Shown: positions 53,222-61,825, numbered from the stretch's first letter. The stretch: DNA of 64,000 nucleotides from an uncultured Alistipes sp. (GCA_944321945.1 CALUNE010000004.1:1-64000); one strand, 5' to 3'. Made by a program: numbers and translations. The notes: generated from the letters alone by a model not told the origin.

Positions 53222-53293
53222 CCGAAAAAAGTTGCGTCACCCTCACTGAATTCCTGTTCACTCTCCTTCGGACACAAAGATCGTGCCCCCGCA

Positions 53294-53335
53294 TGAAATA
53301 AACAATCCCGACCCCAACTATTCGGATCGGGATTG
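53294..53335 (-). terminator. Intrinsic terminator after the hemerythrin/LuxR gene
   Basis: Stem CAATCCCGA/TCGGGATTG around a longer loop, followed on the - strand by TTTATTTC. The rest of the 280-bp gap between yidD and this gene (53093-53372) shows no gene. Confidence 0.75.
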
Positions 53336-53372
53336 CCATAAAAGCCTCGTTTCGAAGGATGACACCGGTCGT

Positions 53373-54263
53373 TCAGCCCTCCGGAATGGTCTCCTTGATC
53401 TCGGAGAGTTCGACCAGCTTATTCACAATGGCATAGATCGTCAGCCCCGCCGCCGAGTGGATCTGAAGCTTCGAGGCGATGTTGCGCCGATGGGTGATCA
53501 CCGTATGGGCCGAAATGCAGAGCGCATCGGCTATCTGCTTGTTGGTCATGCCCTTCACCACACAGACGATAATCTCCTTCTCGCGGGCACTCAAAGCCTC
53601 GGATTTCGGAGCCCGCGGGCCCTCGGATGCCAGCCGCTCCACGGCCGGCACGAAAATCTCATCCTCGACGGCGTTGTGCGACGCCAGCTCCTGCTCGCAT
53701 GTGAAGATGTCGAACAGCACGCCGTTCAGTTCGTTCGTGCTTCCCGACGGGTAGTATTTGATGATGATGTTCTTCAGTTCGCGCAGCTTGGCGTCCACCT
53801 GATCGTGATGGCGACGGAAAATCTCCATCGAATAGGCCCGGTTCTTCTCCCCGGCCAGCAGCGACTCCACATAGGGAAAGACCGTATCCTCCTCATAGGC
53901 CATGTGACGCTGAACCTCGGCCACGTACTCGTCAAAAAAACGCAGAATCGCAAACGACACGTCGCTCTGCGAACAGTCCACCGCCTCGATCAGTTTGCGG
54001 CGGATGGCCGGCAGCCGGAAGTCCAGAAAATAGGCGTGCGAATTGTGCAGATAGTCCGTCAGCGCACGCACCGACACCTCGCCCGCCAACTCCTCGCCGA
54101 TACCGAAATTCATCAGCAGATTCACCACCGCCAGAAACGTCGCCGTATCGACCCGGTTGTCGGCACACACCTCCGCGATCGTCTTGTCGCCGAAGCCCAG
54201 GGCTATGCCGAAACGGCTCATCACCTGCAGCACCGGATAACGGTCGCAGACCAGGTCGCTCAT
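53373..54263 (-). CDS. Hemerythrin-domain transcriptional regulator with LuxR HTH
   Basis: 296 residues in three parts. Residues 1-60 (LVCDRYPVLQVMSRFGIALGFGDKTIAEVC) resemble the ScdA/RIC N-terminal domain, but the CCGG cysteine pair is replaced by GFGD. Residues ~75-215 form a hemerythrin-like four-helix domain with candidate di-iron ligands in HMAYEEDTVFPYV, FRRHHDQVD and ASHNAVEDEIFVPAVE. Residues ~228-290 are a LuxR-type HTH (LSAREKEIIVCVVKGMTNKQIADAL ... TVITHRRNI). It is probably a one-component sensor of oxygen, NO or redox state. The start at 54263 is chosen because its ATG overlaps the stop of a short upstream frame; MYKSGG at 54299 is an alternative. Confidence 0.85.
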   Translation of the reverse strand: MSDLVCDRYPVLQVMSRFGIALGFGDKTIAEVCADNRVDTATFLAVVNLLMNFGIGEELAGEVSVRALTDYLHNSHAYFLDFRLPAIRRKLIEAVDCSQSDVSFAILRFFDEYVAEVQRHMAYEEDTVFPYVESLLAGEKNRAYSMEIFRRHHDQVDAKLRELKNIIIKYYPSGSTNELNGVLFDIFTCEQELASHNAVEDEIFVPAVERLASEGPRAPKSEALSAREKEIIVCVVKGMTNKQIADALCISAHTVITHRRNIASKLQIHSAAGLTIYAIVNKLVELSEIKETIPEG

Positions 54264-54319
54264 GCGGTCATCACCGCCATATCCTCCGGATTTATACATA
54301 GATTCAGGTATTTTTTCAT
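54260..54319 (-). CDS. Possible 19-aa leader peptide
   Basis: ATG at 54319 to TGA at 54262-54260 encodes MKKYLNLCINPEDMAVMTA. The ATG lies 6 nt after a TAACTTTG promoter box, and the TGA overlaps the ATG of the hemerythrin/LuxR gene (ATGA). The geometry suggests a coupled leader peptide on a leaderless transcript. Confidence 0.35.
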   Translation of the reverse strand: MKKYLNLCINPEDMAVMTA

Positions 54320-54325
54320 CCGTCG

Positions 54326-54333
54326 CAAAGTTA
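54326..54333 (-). promoter_or_regulatory. Promoter -7 box for the hemerythrin/LuxR regulator
   Basis: TAACTTTG on the - strand. Confidence 0.6.
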
Positions 54334-54377
54334 GCAACGGCAACCCCCGTGCCGCAATACCCAAAATGCGGTATTTT

Positions 54378-56219
54378 TCAGCGCCGGCCGATATCGGTAT
54401 AGGTCTGCTGCAGCATCGTCCGCCCCACCTCGAACAGGGCCGGATTCGTCGCCTCGACCGCCCGGTCGCCCGTGGCATCCCAGACCGCCGCACCAAGCGA
54501 ATCCACCACCCCGAAGCCGTCGTTGAAGGCATAGTAGGCGAATTTGCGCGGCGGAGCCGGAGCAAAGATATCCTTGCTGTAGTCGAAATCGGCGTGCGAA
54601 AGATCCATCTGCCCGAGCAGCGTCGCCGCCAGGTCGATCTGCGAGGCGTAGGTCGCAACGGTTCGCGGCGCCGATATCGCCCCGCCCGTCCAGATCATCG
54701 GAATCCGGTGGCGCAGCGGCACGTTGTAGGGCAGCGTCGCCGGATAGGGATAGCCGTGGTCGGCGACCAGCACTACCAGCAGATTCCGCCACGCCGGAGA
54801 TGCCTTCAGGCGGTCGAGCATCCGCCCCACACATGCGTCCGAAAAGGCCATGGCATTCAGCACCGGATCGGCGAATTTCGAATAGGGGACATCGAATGGC
54901 GTATGGCTGCTCAGTGTCAGAAGCGCCGCCAGGAAGGGTTGGCCGCTCTCGTCAAGGCGGATCACCCGGTCGGCAAACCAGTCGCACATCACCTCGTCGT
55001 CATAGCCCCAGTCCGCAGCCGGACGGTCGAAACGAAGATCCTTCTGCCAGACCAGCTCCTCCCATCCCGTAGCGTAGAGGTACGATGCCTGGTTTGTGAA
55101 GTTCAGGTCCCCGCCGTAGGAGAAACTCGTCGCATAACCCGCCCCGGCAAGCGATCGCGCGATGGAGGGCAGCGTATGGCTCTTGGCCGGAAGTTTCATG
55201 ATCGACATCCGCGTCTGGGCCGGAAAGCCGCTCAGAATGGCCACCTCGCCGCGGTCCGTGCGGTAGGAGTTGGCAAAGAAGTTCTCGAACCAGACCCCTT
55301 CGTGCTTCAGGCGCTGCATGTTCGGCATCACCGGCTCGCCGTCGACCGTCTCGTCCATCACCGTGCGCGCGAAGCTCTCCAGGATCACCAGCACGACATT
55401 CGGCCGTTCGGTCGTCAGCACACGCTCCGTCGTGCCCGCCGCATCGGGCGCATTCCCCCTCAGCGCCTCAAAACGCGAGGCAAGTTCCTGCCCGTCATAG
55501 AAGGGGTATGCCGAAGCGTAGTCCGTATTCCGGTCGCCAAGGCTCGAAAGAAACGAAAAGACAGGATTCGTAGCCGCATGGTTCAGAAACATCTCGGAGC
55601 TGAAGTAGACCTTCGAGACGTTGGCCGTCGAGGCCCCCGTACCGCCGCGGATCGCCAGAAAATCGAAGCCCGCCAGCAGCAGCATCGCCACACTCCCGGC
55701 CGCCGCCGTGCGCCACGGCAGCCGTTCCCCGTCGAAAAGGCGCACTACACGTCGGTAGAGCCAGATCATCAGCGCGGCATAGGCCGTCGCCAGCAGCGTC
55801 TGACGAACTCCAAGCCAGAAATCCACACTCGCCATCGCCTCCTTCGGGTCGGAGAGGTAGATCAGGATCGTCGCGTCGAGACGGAAGCCCCAATGCTCGT
55901 ACAAGGCCACGTCCACGGCGAAGATCACCGCCGTCAAGACGGACACCAGCGCGAAATATCCCGTCAGGATCCTCCGCCACGGTCGCTCCGGAAGCCGCAC
56001 CCACAGCGTCGCCAGCGTCACCAGCAGCGGGACGACCGTCACGTAGCCCGCCACGGTCAGGTCCAGCGAAAGACCGTGCCACAACACCGCCATCCACCCC
56101 CCGAATCCTGCTCCCGCCGCCTCCGCGGCGTACCACGCCATGAAGAGCGGTTTCTGGATCGCCATCAGCACCACCGTCGCCGCGAATGTCGCAACGACAA
56201 AACCGAGCTTCCGCCGCAT
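54378..56219 (-). CDS. LtaS-like phosphoglycerol/phosphoethanolamine transferase
   Basis: 613 residues. Five membrane helices (first ~190 residues) precede a sulfatase-fold extracellular domain. Motifs: NVVLVILESFARTV (metal-binding Glu), FFANSYRTDRGEVAILSGFP (region of the catalytic Thr), SYGGDLNFTN and LVADHGYPYP (metal-binding Asp-His). This is the layout of LtaS and of OpgB-type phosphoglycerol transferases. Gram-negative bacteria lack lipoteichoic acid, so the acceptor is probably a periplasmic or surface glycan. It starts 5 nt after upp on the - strand and is probably co-transcribed with it. Confidence 0.88.
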   Translation of the reverse strand: MRRKLGFVVATFAATVVLMAIQKPLFMAWYAAEAAGAGFGGWMAVLWHGLSLDLTVAGYVTVVPLLVTLATLWVRLPERPWRRILTGYFALVSVLTAVIFAVDVALYEHWGFRLDATILIYLSDPKEAMASVDFWLGVRQTLLATAYAALMIWLYRRVVRLFDGERLPWRTAAAGSVAMLLLAGFDFLAIRGGTGASTANVSKVYFSSEMFLNHAATNPVFSFLSSLGDRNTDYASAYPFYDGQELASRFEALRGNAPDAAGTTERVLTTERPNVVLVILESFARTVMDETVDGEPVMPNMQRLKHEGVWFENFFANSYRTDRGEVAILSGFPAQTRMSIMKLPAKSHTLPSIARSLAGAGYATSFSYGGDLNFTNQASYLYATGWEELVWQKDLRFDRPAADWGYDDEVMCDWFADRVIRLDESGQPFLAALLTLSSHTPFDVPYSKFADPVLNAMAFSDACVGRMLDRLKASPAWRNLLVVLVADHGYPYPATLPYNVPLRHRIPMIWTGGAISAPRTVATYASQIDLAATLLGQMDLSHADFDYSKDIFAPAPPRKFAYYAFNDGFGVVDSLGAAVWDATGDRAVEATNPALFEVGRTMLQQTYTDIGRR

Positions 56220-56224
56220 CGCCG

Positions 56225-56881
56225 TCAGATCTTTTCGCCGTAGGCCAGGTCGCCGGCATCACCGATGCCCGGTACGATGTACGAACGCGAAGTCAGCTCC
56301 TCGTCGACCACTGCCGTCCAGATCGTCGTGTTCTGGTGCGGCATGTGCTTCATCGCGTAGTCGACACCCTGTTCGCTGGCGATCACCGCCGCCACGTGCG
56401 TCCAGGCCGGTGTTCCGCCCTTCTCGCACAGCGCATTGTAGGTCAGCACCAGCGACGAGCCCGTCGCCAGCATCGGATCTACCAGCAGAAGCGTCTTTCC
56501 CTCCAGACTGCCGCACGAAATGTACTCCACCTTCACCTTGAATTTCCCGTCCTTCGTGCTCTTGCGGTAGGCCGACACGAAGGCATTCTGCGCATCGTCG
56601 AAGTAGTTCAGGAATCCCTGGTGGAACGGAAGCCCCGCGCGGAGAATCGTCGCTATGACCAGCTGATCGTCGATCACCTGGACCGTCGCCTCGCCCAGCG
56701 GCGTCTCGACAACCTGCGGCCGGTAGTGCAGATCCTTCGAGATCTCATAGGCCGTGATCTCACCGATACGCTCCATGTTCCGACGGAAACGCATCGAGTC
56801 CTTCTGGATCTCCCGGTCCCGGATCTGGGCAATGAACTTGTTCAGAACGGTGTTCTGCTGTGATAGTACGTGAAGTGTCAT
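56225..56881 (-). CDS. upp: Uracil phosphoribosyltransferase
   Basis: 218 residues. The PRPP-binding loop reads LLLVDPMLATGSSL, and the uracil-binding end has YIVPGIGDAGDLAYG. It converts uracil and PRPP to UMP in pyrimidine salvage. hflX is 18 nt upstream and the LtaS-like gene 5 nt downstream, all on the - strand. Confidence 0.95.
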   Translation of the reverse strand: MTLHVLSQQNTVLNKFIAQIRDREIQKDSMRFRRNMERIGEITAYEISKDLHYRPQVVETPLGEATVQVIDDQLVIATILRAGLPFHQGFLNYFDDAQNAFVSAYRKSTKDGKFKVKVEYISCGSLEGKTLLLVDPMLATGSSLVLTYNALCEKGGTPAWTHVAAVIASEQGVDYAMKHMPHQNTTIWTAVVDEELTSRSYIVPGIGDAGDLAYGEKI

Positions 56882-56899
56882 ATGTTCGGATTTGGTTGC

Positions 56900-58171
56900 T
56901 CAATAGAGGAAGTTGTTGAACGGATAACGCCCGGCGTGAATCTCGCGCACCATCCCGTACAGATCCGAGCGGAATTTTTCCAGATTGATCTTCTGAAGCG
57001 CCGAAAGAAAAATACACGGCGTATTGGCCCGGGCGATCCAGCTCTGCTTCAGATCGTCGAGCGATAGGTTCTCTCGCGTCGCCGGAGTCAGATCGTCCTC
57101 CGGCTTCTCCACCCACCGGTAGGCATCCACCTTGTTGAAGACCAGATAGACCGGCTTGTCTCCGGCTCCGATCTCCTGCAGCGTCTGCTTCACCACCGCG
57201 ATCTGATCCTCGAACTGCGGATGCGAAATGTCCACCACGTGAACCAGCAGATCCGCCTCGCGAACCTCGTCGAGCGTCGACTTGAACGATTCGATCAGTT
57301 CGGTCGGCAGCTTGCGGATGAATCCAACCGTGTCCGACAGCAGGAACGGAAGGTTGTCGAAGACCACCTTGCGCACCGTCGTATCGAGCGTCGCGAAGAG
57401 TTTGTTCTCGGCAAAGACGTCGCTCTTCGAGATGAGGTTCATCAGCGTCGACTTCCCGACGTTCGTATAACCGACAAGCGCCACGCGGACCAGCGACCCG
57501 CGGTTCGACCGCTGAACGGCCATCTGGCGGTCGATCTTCTTCAGATCCTCCTTCAGTTTGGCGATGCGGTTGCGGATGATTCGGCGGTCGGTCTCGATCT
57601 CCCGCTCACCCGCGCCGCCGCGCGTCCCCGTACCGCCGCGCTGCCGCTCCAGGTGGGTCCAGAGCCCCGACAGCCGGGGCAGCATGTATTCGTAGTTGGC
57701 CAGCTGGACCTGCGTCTTGGCATAGGCCGTCTGGGCCCGCGACAGGAAGATGTCCAGAATCAGACGCGTTCGGTCCAGAAGCCGGCACGGCAGCTCCTTC
57801 TCGATGTTGCGCGTCTGCGACGGGCTCAGTTCGTCGTCGAAGATCACCACGTCGATCTCCTCCTCCTTGCAGTATTCGACGATCTCGGTCAGTTTGCCCG
57901 GTCCCACGTAGATCCGCGCCGACGGCTGCGGAAGGCGCTGCATGAAGCGTTTGACTGCCCGGATATCGGCCGTCTCGGCCAGAAACTCCAGCTCGTCGAG
58001 GTACTCCTCGGCCTGTCGCGCATCCTGATTGTCCCGGACTACCGAAACCAGCACCGCACGCTCCATCCGGTCCTCCGGCGTCGGTTGATCCGTCTTTGCC
58101 TGCGGTGTCACGTTCCCCTTTTTCGCTTGTTTTTTCTCTTCCAAAATCTCTCTTCTGTTGATCCACGACAT
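56900..58171 (-). CDS. hflX: GTPase HflX
   Basis: 423 residues. The N-terminal HflX domain contains RIYVGPGKLTEIVEYC and DDELSPSQTRNIEKEL, followed by a coiled helical linker with a Gly-rich loop (GGTGTRGGAGEREIETDRR). The GTPase domain has G1 GYTNVGKST, G3 DTVGF and G4 NKVD. HflX binds the 50S subunit and splits stalled or heat-damaged ribosomes. The start at 58171 gives a short basic N-terminus; upstream codons would extend through poorly conserved sequence. The C-terminal end is followed directly by upp. Confidence 0.94.
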   Translation of the reverse strand: MSWINRREILEEKKQAKKGNVTPQAKTDQPTPEDRMERAVLVSVVRDNQDARQAEEYLDELEFLAETADIRAVKRFMQRLPQPSARIYVGPGKLTEIVEYCKEEEIDVVIFDDELSPSQTRNIEKELPCRLLDRTRLILDIFLSRAQTAYAKTQVQLANYEYMLPRLSGLWTHLERQRGGTGTRGGAGEREIETDRRIIRNRIAKLKEDLKKIDRQMAVQRSNRGSLVRVALVGYTNVGKSTLMNLISKSDVFAENKLFATLDTTVRKVVFDNLPFLLSDTVGFIRKLPTELIESFKSTLDEVREADLLVHVVDISHPQFEDQIAVVKQTLQEIGAGDKPVYLVFNKVDAYRWVEKPEDDLTPATRENLSLDDLKQSWIARANTPCIFLSALQKINLEKFRSDLYGMVREIHAGRYPFNNFLY

Positions 58172-58213
58172 TCCGGGCCGGCATCTCCCTCCGGCACGGG
58201 ATGTCGTCATGCG

Positions 58214-58249
58214 ACAAAAAGGGTATCCTCGCCCAAGGCAGGATACCCC
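58214..58249 (-). terminator. Intrinsic terminator after tonB
   Basis: Stem GGGTATCCT/AGGATACCC with a ~10-nt loop, followed on the - strand by TTTTT. It separates tonB from hflX. Confidence 0.85.
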
Positions 58250-58277
58250 CATTCATATTGCGATCCGAAGATCTGCA

Positions 58278-58961
58278 TCAGTTCTGCACGCGGAAATCCA
58301 CCGGCAGCGTATACTTCACACGTACAACCTGGTTACGCTGTTTGCCCGGAGTCCACTTCGGCGACTTGCTCAGCACCCGGATGGCCTCCTCCGACAGCGA
58401 ACGGTCCGGAGTCTGAAGCACCTGGATGTTCGTCAGCCGACCATCCTTCTCGATCACGAACGACAGTACCACTCGGCCCTGGATTCCGTTCTCGAGCGCA
58501 ATCTGCGGGAACTTCACGTTCTGCTGAACCCATGCACGGAACGTATTGAGGTCTCCGCCCTGGAACGAAGGCATCGTCTCGGCAATCAGGAACGGCTGGT
58601 CATCCTCGACAACCTCCTCCTCGACGCCTACCGTCTGCACAACCTCAACGTCCTCGTCGAACTCCGTAAAGTCCACTTCCGTCGTGATCTTCGTGTCGTT
58701 GGTCACAACCTGCAACAGGTCGGCGATAACCTTCACTTCCACCTTTCTGGGAGGCTCGGGCGGTTTCTGGTCCTGACGCGTAATCTCGACGATCTGCTCC
58801 TCGACAATGGGCGCCTGCAGATCGACCTTTTCGATACGCTTCTCCTTCGGCGTATACGAGAAAGCGCCAATCACAAGCAAGAGCGATACGACGAGACCGA
58901 TCTCAAGCAAAAGGCCCCGTTTGTTTTTCAGGTCCGCTTTGGGTGATTTTTTGATTTCCAT
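58278..58961 (-). CDS. Energy transducer TonB
   Basis: 227 residues. A cytoplasmic basic N-terminus, one membrane helix (about 17-35), a Pro/Glu/Lys linker (QDQKPPEPPRKVEVKV) and a C-terminal TonB domain (about 145-225: VKFPQIALENGIQGRVVLSFVI ... PVDF). It couples the inner-membrane proton gradient to outer-membrane receptors such as the one at 30.9 kb. No exbB or exbD gene is adjacent, so these are elsewhere. The gene is a single unit with a long leader. Confidence 0.94.
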   Translation of the reverse strand: MEIKKSPKADLKNKRGLLLEIGLVVSLLLVIGAFSYTPKEKRIEKVDLQAPIVEEQIVEITRQDQKPPEPPRKVEVKVIADLLQVVTNDTKITTEVDFTEFDEDVEVVQTVGVEEEVVEDDQPFLIAETMPSFQGGDLNTFRAWVQQNVKFPQIALENGIQGRVVLSFVIEKDGRLTNIQVLQTPDRSLSEEAIRVLSKSPKWTPGKQRNQVVRVKYTLPVDFRVQN

Positions 58962-59134
58962 ATTTCAAGTTTTAATTGTTCCGAACTCTCTACCGATTGT
59001 TCCGATTCGGTTGTTCCGTCCCGAATCCGGTCCAATTCCAAGCTGGTTCCGAACCGTCCGACAAGTCGCATCATCGCGCCGGTCCGCGCATCGCCCCCTG
59101 TCCCCCGATTCGGGAACAGACGCGCTATGCACCA

Positions 59135-59142
59135 CAAATATA
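59135..59142 (-). promoter_or_regulatory. Promoter -7 box for tonB
   Basis: TATATTTG on the - strand, giving a leader of about 165-170 nt. The leader is Pyr-rich on the + strand and shows no clear riboswitch fold that I can recognise. Confidence 0.6.
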
Positions 59143-59195
59143 GAGATAAAAATTCAAAAATGAACGCCCCGGCACAAAAATCTTTATTTTTTGCC

Positions 59196-59203
59196 TACTT
59201 TTG
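59196..59203 (+). promoter_or_regulatory. Promoter -7 box for rlmN
   Basis: TACTTTTG, 30 nt before the ATG at 59234, in an AT-rich divergent region shared with tonB. Confidence 0.6.
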
Positions 59204-59233
59204 TCTCCGTAATCAGAACCCTTCATTGTCAGA

Positions 59234-60262
59234 ATGGCCGCCACGCAGACACTGTTCGGAAAAAACCTCCAGGAGCTCGCAACGCTCTGCAACGAACTGA
59301 AAATGCCCCGATTCGCCGCCCGGCAGATCGCCCGATGGCTCTATGTCAGACGAATCGAGGATCCCATGCGGATGACCGACATCGCCGCCACAAACCGAAA
59401 ACTGCTGGCCGAACAATTCCCGCCCGCATGTTCGGCACCGGAGCACGAATCCTGCTCGACCGACGGAACCAAAAAATACCTCTTCCGGACCCTCGAAGGG
59501 CATTTCATCGAGTCGGCATACATCCCCGACGGGGATCGGGCCACGCTCTGCGTCTCCTCGCAGGCCGGCTGCCGCATGGGGTGCCGCTTCTGCGCAACGG
59601 GACGGCAGGGACTTCAGCAGTCGCTCTCCCCGGCCGAAATCCTCAACCAGGTGGTCTCCATCCCCGAAAGCGACCGCCTCACCAATCTCGTATTCATGGG
59701 AATGGGCGAACCGCTCGACAACCCGGACAACGTCCTGCGGGCGCTCGAAATCCTCACCGCCGACTGGGGATTCGCCTGGTCGCCGACCCGCATCACCCTC
59801 TCCACGGCCGGCGTCTTGCCCCAGATAGAACGCCTCCTCGAGGAGTCGAAGGTCCATCTGGCCGTCAGCCTCCACAACCCCTTTCACGACGAACGCGCCG
59901 AAATCATGCCCGTCGAAAAGGTCTGGCCCATCGCCCGCGTCGTCGAGATCCTCCGCCGGTATGATTTCACCCATCAACGCCGCGTCTCGTTCGAGTACAT
60001 CGTCATGAGCGGACTGAACGATTCGCCGCGCCACATCCGCGAGCTCTCCCGGCTGCTGAACGGAATCAAGTGCCGGATCAACCTGATCCGCTTCCACAAG
60101 ATCCCCGATTCGCCCTACTTCTCGCCCGACACTGAGGCCATGATCCGTTTCCGCGACGCCCTGACGGCCCGCGGCATTCAGACCACCATCCGCGCCTCCC
60201 GCGGCGAGGACATTCAGGCCGCCTGCGGGCTGCTGAGCACCCGCGCAAAAAACGGGATTTAA
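59234..60262 (+). CDS. rlmN: 23S rRNA (adenine-2503-C2)-methyltransferase RlmN
   Basis: 342 residues, radical-SAM enzyme that methylates A2503 of 23S rRNA and A37 of some tRNAs. The cluster motif CRMGCRFC uses Cys113, Cys117 and Cys120. GMGEPLDN and the conserved SLHNP and SGLNDS blocks are present. Cys331 (QAACGLLS) is the residue that carries the methyl group during catalysis. Cfr enzymes share the fold, but the length and motifs fit RlmN. Confidence 0.95.
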   Translation: MAATQTLFGKNLQELATLCNELKMPRFAARQIARWLYVRRIEDPMRMTDIAATNRKLLAEQFPPACSAPEHESCSTDGTKKYLFRTLEGHFIESAYIPDGDRATLCVSSQAGCRMGCRFCATGRQGLQQSLSPAEILNQVVSIPESDRLTNLVFMGMGEPLDNPDNVLRALEILTADWGFAWSPTRITLSTAGVLPQIERLLEESKVHLAVSLHNPFHDERAEIMPVEKVWPIARVVEILRRYDFTHQRRVSFEYIVMSGLNDSPRHIRELSRLLNGIKCRINLIRFHKIPDSPYFSPDTEAMIRFRDALTARGIQTTIRASRGEDIQAACGLLSTRAKNGI

Positions 60263-60542
60263 TAAAAGGGGCCGGGCAAGAAAGTGGAGGGCGGGACGCA
60301 GGTGAAAAGGGCTGAGAGCACACAGAGAAAAGAGGCAGAGAATTCGGGCAAGGAAAGATCAGCCCCCCCCAAAAGAGGGCGAATGCACGAGAGGAGAGGG
60401 AGAGGAAGGTAGAGAGAGGAGAGGAAAGAAAAAGAAAGATAGGGAAGAGAGAAGAAAAGCTCCACACGAGTGAGAGGAGCGGTCGGTGGGCACGTCGCCG
60501 CCCCCCCCGGAGCAGGATTCCGGATCGGCAATACCTATAAAC
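60263..60542. other. Purine-rich non-coding gap
   Basis: 280 bp whose + strand is mostly A and G. It contains a near-uninterrupted GA tract (about 60388-60458) and two C8 runs (60363-60370, 60501-60508). No gene is visible. Confidence 0.6.
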
Positions 60543-60566
60543 AAAAAAGGCGCGTCTCAACGCGCC
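60543..60566 (-). terminator. Terminator that contains the rsmG stop codon
   Basis: On the - strand GGCGCGT, loop TGAG, ACGCGCC and then TTTTTT. The loop holds the TGA stop codon of rsmG (60557-60559), so coding sequence and terminator overlap. Confidence 0.85.
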
Positions 60567-61186
60567 GTATAGACCACCTGTTTGGTCTCGAAGAAGGGAT
60601 CGTCGAAAAACGACGATATCGGATAGAGCGTCCACCGACGGCCCGTGCGGGCCAACTCCTCGGCCAGATCGCCCCCCTTCAGGTAGAGAATGCCGTTCGG
60701 AAGCGTACCGTGCTGCCCCCGCTCGATCTTCGACCAGATCCACCCCACAAACTCAGGCATCGCCGTCACCGCCCGCGAAACCACATAGTCGTAGCGTTCG
60801 GTCAGCGTCTCGACCCGCACGCAGCGCGGCGTCACGTTCTCCAGCCCCAGGCTCCGCGAAACCCCCTCGACCACCGTGATCTTCTTGCGGATCGAATCCG
60901 CCGCCGTGAAGCGCACCTCCGGAAAGAGAATCGCCAGCGGAATCGACGGAAATCCTCCGCCGCACCCCACATCGAGAATCCGGGCCCCCGCATCGAACCG
61001 GCACACCTTCGCGATGGCCAGCGAATGCAGCACGTGTCGCACGTAGAGCTGGTCGAAATCCTTGCGCGACACGACGTTGATCTTCGCGTTCCAGTCGGCG
61101 TAAAGGTCATACAGGACCGCCAGACGTTCGCGCTGTACGGCGTCCAGTTCGGGGAAATATCCGTAGATCTTTTCCAGGTCGTTCAT
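60557..61186 (-). CDS. rsmG: 16S rRNA (guanine-527-N7)-methyltransferase RsmG
   Basis: 209 residues. The SAM-binding motif ARILDVGCGGGFPSIPLAILFP is clear, preceded by YADWNAKINVVSRKDFDQLYVRH, the GidB signature. It methylates N7 of G527 in 16S rRNA; loss gives low-level streptomycin resistance in other bacteria. The last codons form one arm of the terminator hairpin. Confidence 0.95.
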   Translation of the reverse strand: MNDLEKIYGYFPELDAVQRERLAVLYDLYADWNAKINVVSRKDFDQLYVRHVLHSLAIAKVCRFDAGARILDVGCGGGFPSIPLAILFPEVRFTAADSIRKKITVVEGVSRSLGLENVTPRCVRVETLTERYDYVVSRAVTAMPEFVGWIWSKIERGQHGTLPNGILYLKGGDLAEELARTGRRWTLYPISSFFDDPFFETKQVVYTAR

Positions 61187-61261
61187 CCTTTTTCTGCTTT
61201 TCCCGGTTTTTCCGGTCGCCCGCCGGCATTATGAAAGTCCCCGCGGCGGCAGGGTGGTCGT

Positions 61262-61825
61262 TCATCGGTTCTCGCCCTCGGCTATCAGACGGCACATCTG
61301 CTCCCGGGCCCGGTGGATCTGCGTCTTCACCGTTCCGAGCGGCAGCGAGAGTTTCGCCGCAATCTCATCGTAGGAGTATTCGTCGAAAAAACGCATCACG
61401 ATCAACTGCCGGTAACGCGGCGACAGCCGTTCGAGGTAGTGCTCGATCTGCGTGCGCTGCTGCAGGTTGATCACGCTCTCCTCCGGCGTCGGAGCACTCG
61501 ACGCCGGTGCCGCAAAGCGATCGTCGATCGACAGATCCTCCTGACGCCGTCGCACGAAGTCGATGAATGTGTTCCGCGCGATGGTATAGACCCATTGCCC
61601 GAAGGTATACTCCTGGCTGTACCGGTGCAGATTGATGTAGACCTTGATGAAGGTCTCCTGCAGCAGGTCGTCGGCATCGTTCGTCCCCCCGAGCCGCTGC
61701 ACGAAGAGGCGATGGATCGCATCCCGGTAGCGGTTGAACAGGTACTCGAAGGCCGTATCGTCCCCCTCGAGCGTCCGCTTCACCAGATCCCGGTCCTCGG
61801 CTACGATATAGTCGGCTATCTCCAT
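61262..61825 (-). CDS. ECF-type RNA polymerase sigma factor
   Basis: 187 residues. Region 2 (DTAFEYLFNRYRDAIHRLFV ... DADDLLQETFIKVYINL ... WVYTIARNTFIDFVRRR) and region 4 (YRQLIVMRFFDEYSYDEIAAKLSLPLGTVKTQIHRAREQM) are complete. No anti-sigma factor gene is adjacent, unlike most ECF loci. It overlaps the end of a glycosyltransferase gene by 10 nt, so it is translated from the same message. Confidence 0.94.
   Translation of the reverse strand: MEIADYIVAEDRDLVKRTLEGDDTAFEYLFNRYRDAIHRLFVQRLGGTNDADDLLQETFIKVYINLHRYSQEYTFGQWVYTIARNTFIDFVRRRQEDLSIDDRFAAPASSAPTPEESVINLQQRTQIEHYLERLSPRYRQLIVMRFFDEYSYDEIAAKLSLPLGTVKTQIHRAREQMCRLIAEGENR

Noticed and set aside
53283..56243. A 986-codon open frame on the + strand
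   Set aside because: It runs opposite to the hemerythrin/LuxR and LtaS-like genes, which have clear motifs. Its translation is rich in Arg, His and Gln and has no domain. GC-rich codon bias produces such antisense frames.
59143..59195. A riboswitch or small RNA between tonB and rlmN
   Set aside because: The gap is explained by two divergent promoters, and no conserved fold could be recognised by eye.
17931..60508. Excess of G/C homopolymers (C8 at 17931, G9 at 20369, G9 at 32263, G8 at 46051, C8 at 60363, C8 at 60501) as a sign of many contingency loci
   Set aside because: At roughly 60% GC, a rough random expectation is about six runs of this length in 64 kb, so the number is not remarkable. 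Only the in-frame G9 in the receptor gene was kept as a finding.
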